From positions 124,001 to 188,000 of the forward strand of contig OZ007036.1 in NCBI GenBank assembly GCA_963931655.1: a DNA stretch of 64,000 nucleotides, read 5' to 3'. The notes under the pieces were generated by a model, which saw only the letters and a program-made list of their open reading frames with translations, made no database searches and was not told where the DNA came from. Made by a program: the position numbers and the translations under genes. Shown here piece by piece: positions 1 to 6,753 of this stretch. Positions within the stretch are counted from its first letter, which is position 1, and each line of letters opens with the position of its first letter. Source of the stretch: Butyricicoccus_B sp017886875. GTDB lineage: Bacteria; Bacillota; Clostridia; Oscillospirales; Butyricicoccaceae.

Positions 1-1
1 T

Positions 2-436
2 CAGGTATCATATTTATATCATGACCAAACAATAGCCGAAGGCTTGGAAAGTATGCAGGAAGCTGGTTATACAGCTATTCCGCTTATCTCAAGAGAAGGC
101 AGATACATAGGAACGGTTACAGAGGGTGATTTTTTAAGGGCTTTATCAAACCCTAATATATGGCAGCAACGTGATATTATGTATATGGAACAAATAGAGC
201 GTAGAGTACAAAATAAACCTGTTAGGGCAGATGCTCAAATAAATGATTTACTCGACACAGCACTTCATCAAAATTTTGTTCCTGTGATTGATGATAGAGA
301 TTGCTTTGTTGGAATTGTAACTCGTCAACGTATTATGGATTATTGCATTTCAGAAATTAAGAAAAAAGCTGAGAAAATGCAAAAGCAAGAAAAAGTTATA
401 AATGCTCAAAAAGAATTAAATAGGCTTTGGGGCTGA
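2..436 (+). CDS. CBS-domain protein, 5' truncated
   Basis: The open frame runs in from the window edge, so the N-terminus is missing. A TTG at 44 is inside the first domain (upstream in-frame residues read YLYHDQTIAEGLESM) and is not the start. Two CBS motifs are visible: one ending TAIPLISREGRYIGTVTEGD and a second around residues 75-120 (FVPVIDDRDCFVGIVTRQR). Paired CBS domains usually bind adenine nucleotides and act as regulatory modules. No catalytic domain is seen in this part; the C-terminal tail is lysine-rich. A strong terminator follows immediately. The cellular partner cannot be told from here. Confidence 0.85.
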   Translation, partial: QVSYLYHDQTIAEGLESMQEAGYTAIPLISREGRYIGTVTEGDFLRALSNPNIWQQRDIMYMEQIERRVQNKPVRADAQINDLLDTALHQNFVPVIDDRDCFVGIVTRQRIMDYCISEIKKKAEKMQKQEKVINAQKELNRLWG

Positions 437-442
437 TTTTAT

Positions 443-475
443 AAACAGACGTGCATGTGTGCGTCTGTTTTTTTT
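443..475 (+). terminator. intrinsic terminator after CBS gene
   Basis: A 9-bp perfect stem (AAACAGACG pairing with CGTCTGTTT) has a 10-nt loop and is followed by a run of T. It starts 7 bases after the CBS stop codon. Confidence 0.9.
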
Positions 476-516
476 AGTGTGCAACCGCTGGTTGACAGAT
501 TGACAAGGCGAATTGA

Positions 517-545
517 TTGCAAAAAATACCGTTTATTGATATTAT
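517..545 (+). promoter_or_regulatory. sigma-A-type promoter for XRE gene
   Basis: TTGCAA (517-522) and TATTAT (540-545) are separated by 17 bases. This places the transcript start near 552, so a TTG start at 517 for the next gene is unlikely. Confidence 0.55.
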
Positions 546-585
546 AAAGGCACAAGAAAGAATATTTGAAAGTGTGGTGTTTATT

Positions 586-1605
586 ATGACAACGGGTGAA
601 AAAATACAAAATTTACGTCAGAAAAAAGGCTGGTCACAAGAAAGACTTGGGCAAGAACTAAATTTATCAAGACAATCTATTTCAAAATGGGAGTCTGGCA
701 CAGCCACTCCAACAGTTGACAATCTTAAAGAGCTTGCAAAAATATTTGATGTTTCGGTTGATAGTCTTTTGGGAAATGAAATAAATATTTTAGAAAAAGA
801 CAAAAAAGAAGATAAATTTATAAAAATTTTTCCTTTTGTGCTAACTGGAATTATAGCAGTTATTGCAATAGTGCTTATAGTATCTCAAGTTAAAATGTAT
901 AATCGTTTAGAATGGCTTGAAAATAGAATTAACAGTTTAGGAGTAACAACAAACACTGTTTATGTGCCATCTGCTACAAATAGTGAACAAAGTTTATTTA
1001 CAAGCACTGAAATTAAAGTACAGAAATATTATCAAAATAGAACTATGGATATACTTATATCTGTTTTACCGAAAAGCGATGTAGAGGGTACAAAAGTCGA
1101 ATTTTCAATAACAGATGAACAAGTTATAACAACAGAAAAACAAGGTCAGTCATATAATGCGGTTGTAAATGTGCCTTGGGTAGCAGAGCCAACTATAAAT
1201 GCATCAATTATTAAGCCAGATGGAACAATAGAAAATGAAACATTGTATGTGAATTGGATAAATGAAGATTTATTTGAAGTTAGGATTGAACCAGCTTATA
1301 ATGCAAGAGGTGTATATGTAGAATTTTGTAAAGTATATGGCATGGATTATATTTCAGGAAGTACGGAAAACCTGTTAAGTGGTCAGCCAAGTTTCTTTAA
1401 ATGGAAAGTAACTCAAGATGGTAAAACTATAAAAACAGGTACAGAAAAGATTGATAATTATGAGGAATATGAGAGCATGGAGCAAACTATACTTGATGAA
1501 AATATAAAAGGTTTGGATAAAAATAAAAAATTCAGTATTACTTTAGATATTACAGATGTAAACGGAATAAAAACAACATTAGAAAAAGATATACAGCTTT
1601 ATTAA
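586..1605 (+). CDS. Membrane-anchored XRE-family regulator
   Basis: Residues about 4-60 form a Cro/CI helix-turn-helix (WSQERLGQELNLSRQSISKWESG). A charged linker follows, then one transmembrane segment near residues 81-103, then a roughly 230-residue outside domain I do not recognise. The layout suggests a one-component sensor that binds DNA in the cytoplasm and reads a signal at or beyond the membrane. I chose ATG 586 because the helix-turn-helix begins there and the upstream extension to 517 overlaps a promoter. The length is 339 aa. The gene stands alone between two terminators, so its target is not shown by context. Confidence 0.85.
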   Translation: MTTGEKIQNLRQKKGWSQERLGQELNLSRQSISKWESGTATPTVDNLKELAKIFDVSVDSLLGNEINILEKDKKEDKFIKIFPFVLTGIIAVIAIVLIVSQVKMYNRLEWLENRINSLGVTTNTVYVPSATNSEQSLFTSTEIKVQKYYQNRTMDILISVLPKSDVEGTKVEFSITDEQVITTEKQGQSYNAVVNVPWVAEPTINASIIKPDGTIENETLYVNWINEDLFEVRIEPAYNARGVYVEFCKVYGMDYISGSTENLLSGQPSFFKWKVTQDGKTIKTGTEKIDNYEEYESMEQTILDENIKGLDKNKKFSITLDITDVNGIKTTLEKDIQLY

Positions 1606-1610
1606 AATTT

Positions 1611-1642
1611 AAACCGCTTGTTTTATAGACAGGCGGTTTTTT
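1611..1642 (+). terminator. intrinsic terminator after XRE gene
   Basis: AAACCGC pairs with GCGGTTT, extended by G-T pairs, and a T run follows. It sits 5 bases after the stop codon. Confidence 0.85.
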
Positions 1643-1657
1643 ATGGTCAAAATAAAA

Positions 1658-1755
1658 TGACAAGAAAAGTTGTCAAAAAGTGTTGACAAATATAGTTGTC
1701 AATGATATTATAACTATGACAAAGAAAATTGTCATTATGACAGGTATACTTGTCA
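1658..1755 (+). promoter_or_regulatory. Array of four 18-bp operators around a promoter
   Basis: Four copies of TGACAA-N6-TTGTCA occur at 1658-1675, 1684-1701, 1717-1734 and 1738-1755; the last has TGACAG in its left half. Copy 2 overlaps a promoter with TTGACA (1683-1688), a 17-base spacer and TATTAT (1706-1711). Copies 3 and 4 lie in the 5' leader, and copy 4 ends at the base before the ribosome binding site. The natural reading is autoregulation by the XRE protein encoded just downstream. Confidence 0.8.
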
Positions 1756-1772
1756 AAAGGAGGTGCTTTTAT

Positions 1773-1979
1773 ATGCCACTTGGAAACCGTGTGAAGGAAT
1801 TTCGAGCAGCAAAAAATTTAAATCAACAAGAGTTAGGTTCGCTTGTTGGTGCATCAAGGCAAACAATAAGCCTCATAGAGAGGGGAGATTATAACCCATC
1901 TATAACACTTGCACTAAAAATAGCAGGTGTATTTCAAAAAACAGTAGAAGAAGTATTTTATTTGACAGAGGAGGAGTAG
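1773..1979 (+). CDS. Small XRE-family regulator (YozG-like)
   Basis: The 68-aa protein is almost entirely one helix-turn-helix domain (NLNQQELGSLVGASRQTISLIERG). ATG 1773 has a near-perfect AAAGGAGGT ribosome site. Longer in-frame starts back to 1680 would run through the promoter and operators and are rejected. It is followed after 2 bases by a membrane protein gene, a pairing common in Firmicutes, and the two are probably co-transcribed. The four inverted repeats in front suggest that it represses its own operon as a dimer. Confidence 0.9.
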   Translation: MPLGNRVKEFRAAKNLNQQELGSLVGASRQTISLIERGDYNPSITLALKIAGVFQKTVEEVFYLTEEE

Positions 1980-1981
1980 AC

Positions 1982-2725
1982 ATGAAAAAGAAAGTTGGTC
2001 TTAAATTTGCACTTAGTCTTATATTTTTTGCGTTTATCGGTGCATTGTGCAGTATTATTATGAGAACAACAGAGCAGGAATTTAATAATATTATAGCTAA
2101 TTTATCCTATACAGTTACAAAAAACAGTGCAATACTTATGCTTATTGGAGTAATTCCGCTTATTATAGGAAGTGTGCTTGTAACAAAAGTAAAAAAAGTC
2201 ATAAAATCAAATGATAATTTGGACGAAGATGAGTTTGAAAAAGTACAAAAAATGATTTCACTTTCGCTGTTTATTCCAAGTGTAATTATGCCATGGGGAT
2301 TTATGTGTTTTGGTTTTTCGGCTGTAAGAAATATCGCAGACAAAACACCTTATATTTTGCTTGATTTACTCATATTTGTTATAGAAGCAGCTTGGATTAC
2401 AATTATTCAGTATCAAGCAGTTGAGCAGACAAAGAAAATATCCCCTGAGAAAAAGGGCAATGTGCTTGATAAGAGATTTGAAAAAGATTGGTATTCAAGC
2501 TGTGATGAAGCTGAAAAACAAATAATAGGCGAAGCGTGTTATGTATCTTACAGAACAATGAACAGAGTTTACCCTGTGCTGTTTGCGGTTATGATTTGTA
2601 TTTGTGGTATATATAATTTGAGTCCGATTATATTTTTTGTAGTTGGTTTGCTTTGGTCAGTTCAAATATTTAGCTATTTAATACCTTCATATAAACTTGA
2701 ACATGGCAAAAAATCCCGACGTTAG
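1982..2725 (+). CDS. Six-helix membrane protein, DUF3169-like
   Basis: The 247-aa protein has predicted membrane helices near residues 7-27, 48-68, 91-113, 122-144, 196-213 and 215-235, with a cytoplasmic-looking charged loop at 145-190. The loop end (DEAEKQIIGEACYVSYRTMN) resembles the DUF3169 family, which is of unknown function and is usually found beside a small XRE regulator, as here. GAGGAGG precedes the ATG. The last codons are formed by the terminator stem, and the stop overlaps the stop of the converging 52-aa gene. Family assignment is from recall of the pattern. Confidence 0.75.
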   Translation: MKKKVGLKFALSLIFFAFIGALCSIIMRTTEQEFNNIIANLSYTVTKNSAILMLIGVIPLIIGSVLVTKVKKVIKSNDNLDEDEFEKVQKMISLSLFIPSVIMPWGFMCFGFSAVRNIADKTPYILLDLLIFVIEAAWITIIQYQAVEQTKKISPEKKGNVLDKRFEKDWYSSCDEAEKQIIGEACYVSYRTMNRVYPVLFAVMICICGIYNLSPIIFFVVGLLWSVQIFSYLIPSYKLEHGKKSRR

Positions 2726-2740
2726 TCGGGATTTTCGGAT
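2710..2740. terminator. Shared terminator between converging genes
   Basis: An 11-bp perfect stem (AAAATCCCGAC with GTCGGGATTTT, 4-base loop) contains the stop codons of both converging genes. T runs follow on both strands; the better one serves the minus-strand gene. Confidence 0.8.
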
Positions 2741-2880
2741 TTTTTGACTGCAAGTGTTGCAAGTGTATCGCCAAGCTGAACAAAGATTGATGCTAACATT
2801 GCAGTTTCTTCTGCTGTGCTGGTGTTTGAAATACTTATTGCAAGTGCTGTGATAGCGGTTACAAGTTGTTCTCCACTCAT
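2722..2880 (-). CDS. 52-aa small protein, DUF6774-like
   Basis: The minus strand reads an open frame from ATG at 2880 with GGGTGA just upstream. The product begins MSGEQLVTAITALAIS and ends LGDTLATLAVKKSENPD. It is mildly hydrophobic and helical with no charged core. The pattern 'LVTAITALA ... IFVQLGDTLATLA' resembles short clostridial DUF6774 proteins of unknown function, but I cannot confirm this without a search. Its TAA lies inside the shared terminator stem. No partner gene is evident, although the ABC transporter genes lie upstream on the same strand. Confidence 0.6.
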   Translation of the reverse strand: MSGEQLVTAITALAISISNTSTAEETAMLASIFVQLGDTLATLAVKKSENPD

Positions 2881-2919
2881 TATATCACCCAGTATTTTTA
2901 TATGCGGGTTATAAGAGTT

Positions 2920-3561
2920 TTAAAACTCCTTTTTCTTAAAAACAGCAATAGAAATAGTCATAGAGATAGCAAGCAGTACTAAACTTGCAAGTAAAATTAT
3001 ACTTAAAGCAGTTAATGAGTTATAAATATTTTCAACGGTTAATATTATATTTTCTATATCAAAATTAGAACGCTCAATCAAAGGCTTTAATAGAAAAATA
3101 ATAATTGATGGTATAAAGCAAACGCTAAAAAATGCAATACCGATATGATTAGGTTGTAAAATATAAGTTAATGGTGAAAAAATAGCTTGTAAAGTTATTA
3201 TAATAGTACAACAAATAATAATAAGCCTTATAGCCTCGTATGCAGTTGCATCTTTTAAAATAAACATAACAGCAGATGATAATAATATAACTGGAATAGA
3301 AAAGCCTAATATAAATAAATATCTTCCAATGACTATATCTTTTCTGGAAATTGGAGAACTAAGCAAAATTCCAGAAAAACCTTGTGATGTTTGATTGCTT
3401 GTGTACATACAAATTACTAAAGATGTAAAGGTTGGATAAAACAAATATAAATATTGTGAATTACTAATAATTGCAAAACAAATCATAAATACTTGTGCTA
3501 TTAAATAATAGCGGATAGTTGATTTCATTAGATAAAAATCACTTTTGAAAGCTGATAACAT
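2920..3561 (-). CDS. ABC-2 type transporter permease
   Basis: The 213-aa protein has about six hydrophobic segments and the N-terminal style of ABC-2 permeases (MLSAFKSDFYLMKSTIRYYLI). The cytoplasmic loop motif LSSPISRKDIVIGRYLF is characteristic of small permeases that pair with a YtrB-like ATPase. The ATPase gene lies 15 bases upstream on the same strand and a GntR regulator precedes that, giving a GntR-ATPase-permease operon. The substrate is unknown; relatives respond to cell-wall antibiotics. Confidence 0.85.
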   Translation of the reverse strand: MLSAFKSDFYLMKSTIRYYLIAQVFMICFAIISNSQYLYLFYPTFTSLVICMYTSNQTSQGFSGILLSSPISRKDIVIGRYLFILGFSIPVILLSSAVMFILKDATAYEAIRLIIICCTIIITLQAIFSPLTYILQPNHIGIAFFSVCFIPSIIIFLLKPLIERSNFDIENIILTVENIYNSLTALSIILLASLVLLAISMTISIAVFKKKEF

Positions 3562-3576
3562 AAAAATTCTCCTTTC

Positions 3577-4419
3577 TTAGCGGGTTAAAAATAACATTAT
3601 TTGGTCAAGATTTGCAGGTGCAATGTCCATTCCAGCTGATATTTTTTGCGGATTTATTAAAGCCTCTGTGCCGAATAAATCATCACGAGTAACATAAACC
3701 GCATTTTGTGGAATGTTCTTTAAATCTTCCTTAGTACAACGTATAAAACCATAATTTTCATTTATTTCTATCATTGATTGATGGAACAGTAATTTTCCAT
3801 TATGTATAAAAGCTATTTCATCAGCTATACTTTCTAAATCGCTTGTGATATGTGAAGAAATTAAAATGGAATGGGTTTCATCTAGCATAAATTCACGAAG
3901 TATATCTAAAACTTCATTTCTAACAACTGGGTCAAGTCCAGAAGTAGGCTCATCAAGAATTAAAAGTTTAGCATCATGGCAAAGGGAGGTAGCAAGTGAT
4001 AATTTAGCTCTCATACCGCGAGATAAATCAGAAAATTTCTTTTTTTGGTCTATCTTAAATTTATCAAGATATTTAAAGAACTCATCAGAATTCCATTTAG
4101 GATAAATTTTTTTAAACACTTTATCAATGTAATATGGTTTATAATCACTTGGTAAAGCAGTGAGTTCTGATACATAGCCGATATCTTCTTTAATTTTGGT
4201 TTCATTTTGTTCTAGTGGCTTGTCAAAAACTAAAATTTCACCGCTAGTTTTATGAAGTAATCCTAAAATTAGTTTAATAAGAGTTGATTTGCCTGCACCA
4301 TTTTCGCCTATTACACCAAGTACAGTGCCTTGTTTTAACTCTAATGAGATATTATCAAGTTTAAATTTATCAAATTCTTTACTTAGATTTTTAATTGAAA
4401 TACTATTCATAATATTCAC
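3577..4419 (-). CDS. ABC transporter ATP-binding protein
   Basis: The 280-aa protein carries Walker A (GENGAGKST, near residue 38), an ABC signature (LSRGMRAKLSL), Walker B plus D-loop (LLILDEPTSGLDP) and a switch histidine (ISSHITSDLE). It lacks membrane segments and would power the adjacent permease. The first codons overlap the end of the GntR gene by 4 bases, so translation is probably coupled. A divergent C-terminal 60 residues follow the nucleotide-binding domain, as in YtrB-type proteins. Confidence 0.92.
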   Translation of the reverse strand: MNIMNSISIKNLSKEFDKFKLDNISLELKQGTVLGVIGENGAGKSTLIKLILGLLHKTSGEILVFDKPLEQNETKIKEDIGYVSELTALPSDYKPYYIDKVFKKIYPKWNSDEFFKYLDKFKIDQKKKFSDLSRGMRAKLSLATSLCHDAKLLILDEPTSGLDPVVRNEVLDILREFMLDETHSILISSHITSDLESIADEIAFIHNGKLLFHQSMIEINENYGFIRCTKEDLKNIPQNAVYVTRDDLFGTEALINPQKISAGMDIAPANLDQIMLFLTR

Positions 4420-4790
4420 TCCTGTTCATACAGTTTTACAAGTAGGTTTTTAAGCTCATCTAGTGAAATATTGTTTAATTTTGCACGGCTTACAACGTCA
4501 GAAAGTTCTTTTGTAATTTGTGTAAACTGTTCATTATAAATTGTTTCATGGTTGCCAGAGCGTACAAAACAGCCTTTACCAGCTACAGTGTAAATGTAAC
4601 CACTGCGTTCAAGTTCTTCATAAGCTCTTTTTGTGGTTATTAAGCTAACACGAAGTTCTTTTGCAAGAAGTCGCATAGATGGCAAGGCATCATCAGCATT
4701 AAGATTGCCAGATAATATAAGTTTTTTTATCTGTTCGACTATTTGCTCATAGATTGGCTTTGAACCATTTTGAGATAAAATGATATTCAA
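4416..4790 (-). CDS. GntR-family regulator, YtrA type
   Basis: A winged helix domain fills residues 8-75 (SKPIYEQIVEQIKKLILSG, then LPSMRLLAKELRVS). The short helical tail, rather than an effector-binding domain, is the YtrA subfamily pattern. I chose TTG 4790 because AAAGGAGG lies 7 bases before it; the upstream ATG at 4847 falls on the promoter -10. The protein is 124 aa and probably represses this operon through the palindrome at 4817-4837. The inducing ligand is unknown. Confidence 0.88.
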   Translation of the reverse strand: MNIILSQNGSKPIYEQIVEQIKKLILSGNLNADDALPSMRLLAKELRVSLITTKRAYEELERSGYIYTVAGKGCFVRSGNHETIYNEQFTQITKELSDVVSRAKLNNISLDELKNLLVKLYEQE

Positions 4791-4816
4791 GATAACCCTC
4801 CTTTTAAACGAGGTAA

Positions 4817-4837
4817 AGTATATATACTGTATATACT
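4817..4837 (-). promoter_or_regulatory. Palindromic operator of the GntR operon
   Basis: AGTATATA and TATATACT form perfect 8-bp arms around 5 bases, directly downstream of the operon -10. The position fits repression by the YtrA-like regulator. Confidence 0.6.
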
Positions 4838-4838
4838 T

Positions 4839-4866
4839 AGTATACACAGCATAAACAGTATGTCAA
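4839..4866 (-). promoter_or_regulatory. Promoter of the GntR-ABC operon
   Basis: On the minus strand TTGACA (4866-4861), a 16-base spacer and TATACT (4844-4839) form a good sigma-A-type promoter. Confidence 0.7.
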
Positions 4867-4886
4867 TAGTAAAATTAAAAATAACA

Positions 4887-4917
4887 ATAAAAAAAGCGAC
4901 AGCCCAAGCTGTCGCTT
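4887..4917 (-). terminator. Terminator of the HPr gene
   Basis: A 10-bp perfect stem AAGCGACAGC / GCTGTCGCTT with a 4-base loop is followed on the minus strand by a run of T. Confidence 0.9.
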
Positions 4918-4930
4918 AAAATATTTAATA

Positions 4931-5188
4931 TTATAGGTTCTCGCTTAGGAACTTTTCCATGCCAGCGATTGCTGCATCTTCATCAGCACCTTCAGCAGTG
5001 ATAGTAACAACAGTACCACACTTTACGCCAAGACCCATAACAGCCATCATACGCTTTGCATTAGCTTTCTTAGCATCAGTAGCGATTGTGATATCGCTCT
5101 GGAAAGCACCAGCAGCCTTAACAAGCAGACCAGCTGGACGAGCATGGATACCTAATTCATCTTTAATAGTGTAAGTAAGAGTCTTCAT
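4931..5188 (-). CDS. ptsH: HPr phosphocarrier protein, Ser46 replaced
   Basis: The 85-aa protein relays phosphate from enzyme I to PTS IIA domains. The active-site His is in GIHARPAG (His15 of the family). The regulatory Ser46 that HPr kinase modifies in Firmicutes is Arg here: the local sequence is NAKRMMAVMGLGV where Bacillus HPr has NLKSIMGVMSLGI. It can therefore carry sugar-transport phosphate but probably not the seryl-phosphate that recruits CcpA. ATG 5188 has an AAAGGATG ribosome site; the ATG at 5206 precedes that site. It is monocistronic between its own promoter and terminator. Confidence 0.93.
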   Translation of the reverse strand: MKTLTYTIKDELGIHARPAGLLVKAAGAFQSDITIATDAKKANAKRMMAVMGLGVKCGTVVTITAEGADEDAAIAGMEKFLSENL

Positions 5189-5241
5189 TGGAATACATCC
5201 TTTCAAAAAAAGCTTAATAACCCTCTTAAATGGTCATAGCG

Positions 5242-5270
5242 ATTATAACATAATTTATGTTTTATTTCAA
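5242..5270 (-). promoter_or_regulatory. Promoter of ptsH
   Basis: On the minus strand TTGAAA (5270-5265), 17 bases, and TATAAT (5247-5242). Confidence 0.65.
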
Positions 5271-5359
5271 TGTTTGGAAGATAAATAATCGTATAAATAA
5301 ACAATACAAATAATAGTGTATAGAAACTGCAAAATTTATGAAAAGCAGATGTGATTTTA

Positions 5360-5389
5360 TTGTACTTTTGTGCAAAATAGTGATATAAT
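5360..5389 (+). promoter_or_regulatory. Promoter of the phosphofructokinase gene
   Basis: TTGTAC (5360-5365) and TATAAT (5384-5389) with an 18-base spacer, about 50 bases before the start codon. Confidence 0.55.
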
Positions 5390-5442
5390 TATATAAACAT
5401 TTATTATAGTACAAAATTTTATTCGGAAGGAAGGAAACATAA

Positions 5443-6522
5443 ATGAAGCGTGTTGGTATATTAACAAGTGGCGGTGACTGTCAAGGATTAAATGCTGCTA
5501 TTCGTGGTGTTGCTAAAGCACTTTATGTTGAATTTGGCGATAAAGTTGAAATATATGGTATATTAGACGGATACCGTGGTCTTATACAAGGTGAGTATAG
5601 ACTTATGAAACCATCAGATTTTTCTGGTATTCTTACTTTAGGCGGTACTATTTTAGGTACTTCACGTCAACCATTTAAACAAATGCGTGTGCCAGATGAA
5701 AAAATCGGCGATAAAGTAGAAGCTATGAAAGAAAATTACAAGAAAATGAAACTTGATTGTCTTGTAATTTTGGGTGGTAATGGTACACATAAAACCGCTA
5801 ATTTGCTTTCTGAAGAAGGGCTAAATGTTGTTACACTTCCTAAAACAATAGATAACGATTTATGGGGCACTGAAATGACTTTCGGTTTCTATAGTGCGTT
5901 AGAGCTTGCAACTGAAGTTATTGACTGTATTCACACAACTGCAACTTCTCATGGTCGTGTATTTATCGTTGAAATTATGGGTCATAAAGTTGGTTGGCTT
6001 CCACTTTATGCAGGTGTTGCTGGTGGTGCAGATATGATTTTACTGCCAGAAATACCATATAAAATGGAAAACTTAATTAAAATGCTTGATAATCGTGATA
6101 AGCAAGGCAAGAGATTTTCTATTATTGCAGTAGCAGAGGGTGCAATTTCAGAAGAAGAAGCAAAAATGAGCAAAAAAGAATTTAAAAAAGCTCGTGCAGA
6201 GCTTACAGACCCAGCTATTTCTTATAAAATCGCTCGTGAGCTTGGCAAGGCTACAAATAGAGAAATTCGTGTTGTTGTTCCAGGACATTTCCAGCGTGGC
6301 GGCGGTCCATGCTCTTATGATAGAGCATTTGCCACACGTTTAGGCAGTTATGCAGCTCGTTTAATTTCCAATGGAAATTATGGCAATATGGTAGCGTTAA
6401 GAGATGGAGAAATTGTACCAGTGCCACTTAGTGAAGTCGCTGGCAAGCTCAAAACAGTTCCTCTTGATTGTAGCATGATTAAATCCGCTAGAGATATCGG
6501 TATTTCATTTGGTGATGAATAA
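5443..6522 (+). CDS. pfkA: 6-phosphofructokinase, group III
   Basis: The 359-aa enzyme phosphorylates fructose 6-phosphate in glycolysis. GGDCQGLNAAIR (residues 10-21), GGNGT (111-115), LPKTIDND (132-139) and MGHKVGW are family motifs. At the two sites that separate phosphoryl donors it has Gly (second G of GGNG, as in ATP enzymes) and Lys (in PKTIDND, as in pyrophosphate enzymes). This mixed signature is typical of group III, where both donors are known in different members. The usual Asp of GGDG is Asn. The donor cannot be assigned by reading alone. AAGGAAGG precedes ATG 5443. Confidence 0.9.
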   Translation: MKRVGILTSGGDCQGLNAAIRGVAKALYVEFGDKVEIYGILDGYRGLIQGEYRLMKPSDFSGILTLGGTILGTSRQPFKQMRVPDEKIGDKVEAMKENYKKMKLDCLVILGGNGTHKTANLLSEEGLNVVTLPKTIDNDLWGTEMTFGFYSALELATEVIDCIHTTATSHGRVFIVEIMGHKVGWLPLYAGVAGGADMILLPEIPYKMENLIKMLDNRDKQGKRFSIIAVAEGAISEEEAKMSKKEFKKARAELTDPAISYKIARELGKATNREIRVVVPGHFQRGGGPCSYDRAFATRLGSYAARLISNGNYGNMVALRDGEIVPVPLSEVAGKLKTVPLDCSMIKSARDIGISFGDE

Positions 6523-6525
6523 TAA

Positions 6526-6558
6526 AAAAACAGGTTGTGTTTTCACAACCTGTTTTAA
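6526..6558 (+). terminator. Terminator of pfkA
   Basis: AAACAGGTTGTG (6528-6539) pairs with CACAACCTGTTT (6544-6555) and is followed by T-rich sequence. It may also stop the converging feo transcript. Confidence 0.85.
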
Positions 6559-6560
6559 TT

Positions 6561-6737
6561 TTACTTATCATCATGACAGCCGCTACAACCATTACAGCCA
6601 CCATCACAATTATGTGAACATTGCTTTGAAGATGGACAGCCAATACATTTAACACCGCTTTTTTTAGCTTTTACAATGTATGTTATAGCAGCTGCTATAA
6701 TAACTAAAACAACTGCAATAATAATTAAATCTATCAT
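6561..6737 (-). CDS. FeoB-associated Cys-rich membrane protein
   Basis: A 58-aa open frame on the minus strand. One N-terminal membrane helix (residues 3-22) is followed by a tail with seven cysteines, including CIGC and CNGCSGCH, and three histidines. This is the layout of the FeoB-associated Cys-rich family, always found next to feoB. It lies 16 bases after feoB on the same strand. The tail may bind iron delivered by FeoB; the function is not proven in the family. Confidence 0.88.
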   Translation of the reverse strand: MIDLIIIAVVLVIIAAAITYIVKAKKSGVKCIGCPSSKQCSHNCDGGCNGCSGCHDDK

Positions 6738-6753
6738 GATTTATAACACTTCC

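Noticed and set aside
517..585. Upstream TTG start for the membrane-anchored XRE gene
   Set aside because: The TTG is the -35 box of a good promoter and the helix-turn-helix begins only at the ATG at 586.
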